DNA of 5,587 bases, taken from NCBI GenBank assembly GCA_012962595.1, contig DTXE01000548.1:1-5587 (forward strand). The letters run 5' to 3'. The stretch is from Syntrophaceae bacterium (GTDB lineage: Bacteria > Desulfobacterota > DTXE01). The position numbers were made by a program, and so were the translations under genes. Each line of letters begins with the position of its first letter. Positions within the stretch are counted from its first letter, which is position 1. Below the pieces are notes generated by a model. That model did no database searches and was not told the origin of the DNA. It was given only the letters and a program-made list of their open reading frames with translations. Shown here in pieces: positions 4,636 through 5,587 of this stretch.

Positions 4636-5538
4636 TTGAGAGATGCAAATGAAGTGGGCCAAGTAAACCGAAGATCCTTTATAAAATTCTGTCTTATAGG
4701 ATTTATTTCTATCTTCCATCCCCTTGGAGATTTGTTCTGTTTTCCCCTTTATCTCCCCCTTTTTTCTTCCCAGATTTCCAACCCTGGAGTAAATCTCAAG
4801 CCTCTTCCTTCTATTGGAGATACATTTGTGGGCGAAGAGTTACACTATAATTTAGGATTTTGGTTATTTAAGAATGCAGCTAGGGGAAGACTTACTATTC
4901 AAAAGGCACATGTGGAAAATAGATATGTGGCCACCTTTGTGGGACAGACACAAGGATTTATCGGTTTTTTAACGGGCAACCGTAAGTACACATTAGTCTC
5001 CACTATGGAGGTCATAGAGGATGGGAAAAGATTTCGAACCTTACGATTTGAACAGCACATTACCTCTAAAAAGAAAAATAGGGTGAAAATCTATACCTTT
5101 GACCATAAAATCGGAAGGATAATAGTTACCTCCAGAGAAAAAAGTGGCAATTGGAAACGAGAGGAGATTAACATCACACCCAATCAAACTTGTGACGATC
5201 CTATCACCAGTTTTTATAACTTTAGGTTTGGAGTTTATGGAAAGGTAACTAGTGGAAAATCTTTTAAAATACCCTGTATTCCTAAAAAAGGAAGGTCATA
5301 TATCTCCATTCACATAGCCTCTGTCCAGATAGGAAAAGATAGGCAAATACAGGAAAAGAACCCTTCAGGAAAGGAATACTTTGTTACCATGATCCTACAC
5401 AAAGAGTTTACCTTATCCAAAACCGGCAAAGTAGAGGGCTGGCTTTCTAAAGAGTTAATCCCTATCACTGGAAAGGTCAAAGATGTAATTCTCTTAGGTG
5501 ATGTGTATGGGACGCTTGTCCAGAGAATCATTAATTAA
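4636..5538 (+). CDS. Putative exported DUF3108-like protein
   Basis: This is a 300-residue protein with an N-terminal basic and hydrophobic stretch (NRRSFIKFCLIGFISIF, 11-27), then a mature part rich in beta-strand patterns. GEELHYNLGFWLF (66-78), ARGRLTI (82-88), DDPITSFYNFR (187-197) and the C-terminal GKVEGWLSKELIPI...VILLGDVYGTL (264-294) fit the DUF3108 family, an uncharacterised set of periplasmic or envelope proteins of Gram-negative bacteria. The assignment rests on recalled motif pattern, not a search. The start is uncertain: an in-frame stop lies at 4627, and only TTG 4636 or GTG 4654 precede the hydrophobic stretch. Both have weak ribosome sites; TTG has AGG five bases upstream. 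The gene is single, divergent from the receiver-domain/glgC operon and led by its own strong promoter. No biochemical function is known for the family. Confidence 0.82.
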   Translation: MRDANEVGQVNRRSFIKFCLIGFISIFHPLGDLFCFPLYLPLFSSQISNPGVNLKPLPSIGDTFVGEELHYNLGFWLFKNAARGRLTIQKAHVENRYVATFVGQTQGFIGFLTGNRKYTLVSTMEVIEDGKRFRTLRFEQHITSKKKNRVKIYTFDHKIGRIIVTSREKSGNWKREEINITPNQTCDDPITSFYNFRFGVYGKVTSGKSFKIPCIPKKGRSYISIHIASVQIGKDRQIQEKNPSGKEYFVTMILHKEFTLSKTGKVEGWLSKELIPITGKVKDVILLGDVYGTLVQRIIN

Positions 5539-5554
5539 TAGCCATACTCTATTT

Positions 5555-5579
5555 AAATCCTGCCGGTTCAGAAGGATTT
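5555..5579 (+). terminator. Possible weak intrinsic terminator after the DUF3108-like gene
   Basis: AAATCCT (5555-5561) pairs with AGGATTT (5573-5579) around an 11-base loop, followed by a short T-rich run at the window edge. The stem is AT-rich and the T-run is interrupted by C, so it is a weak candidate. Confidence 0.33.
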
Positions 5580-5587
5580 TCTCGCAA

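Overview
The window comes from a bacterial chromosome of moderate to low GC. It is probably a Gram-negative-type organism, since the 300-residue protein at the right end looks like an exported DUF3108-type protein. The phylum cannot be fixed from the sequence. Seven of the eight genes lie on the minus strand and one on the plus strand.

Right part (2105-5538): a putative exported DUF3108-like protein (plus strand) is divergent from a minus-strand operon. The operon encodes a stand-alone response-regulator receiver domain and ADP-glucose pyrophosphorylase (glgC), joined by a 4-base ATGA overlap. A nitroreductase-family flavoprotein follows on the same strand. The 242-base divergent gap holds good sigma70-type promoters for both directions.

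Middle part (about 212-1891): three consecutive minus-strand genes of unknown function (167, 140 and 164 residues). Each has a Shine-Dalgarno sequence nine bases before its ATG. The 3' ends of the first two run into or closely precede compact imperfect inverted repeats of 63 and 73 bases. These repeats have integron attC architecture: R''/R' core boxes of the form NNNNAAC / GTTNNNN, internal L''/L' arms and an unpaired extra base on the L'' arm. A perfect core site, GTTAGGC, precedes the first gene, and a decayed palindrome follows the last. No integrase gene is in view, so this reads as a small CALIN (cluster of attC sites lacking an integrase) or the distal part of an integron. This is the main finding. 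One cassette protein carries an R-x6-H pattern that could mark a HEPN-like fold; that is only an inference.

Left edge (1-153): the first 51 codons of a minus-strand aldo/keto reductase, cut by the window end. The cassette segment therefore lies between two ordinary oxidoreductase genes, as expected for cassettes captured in a chromosome. The cassette genes share orientation and architecture but no evident pathway with the host genes.
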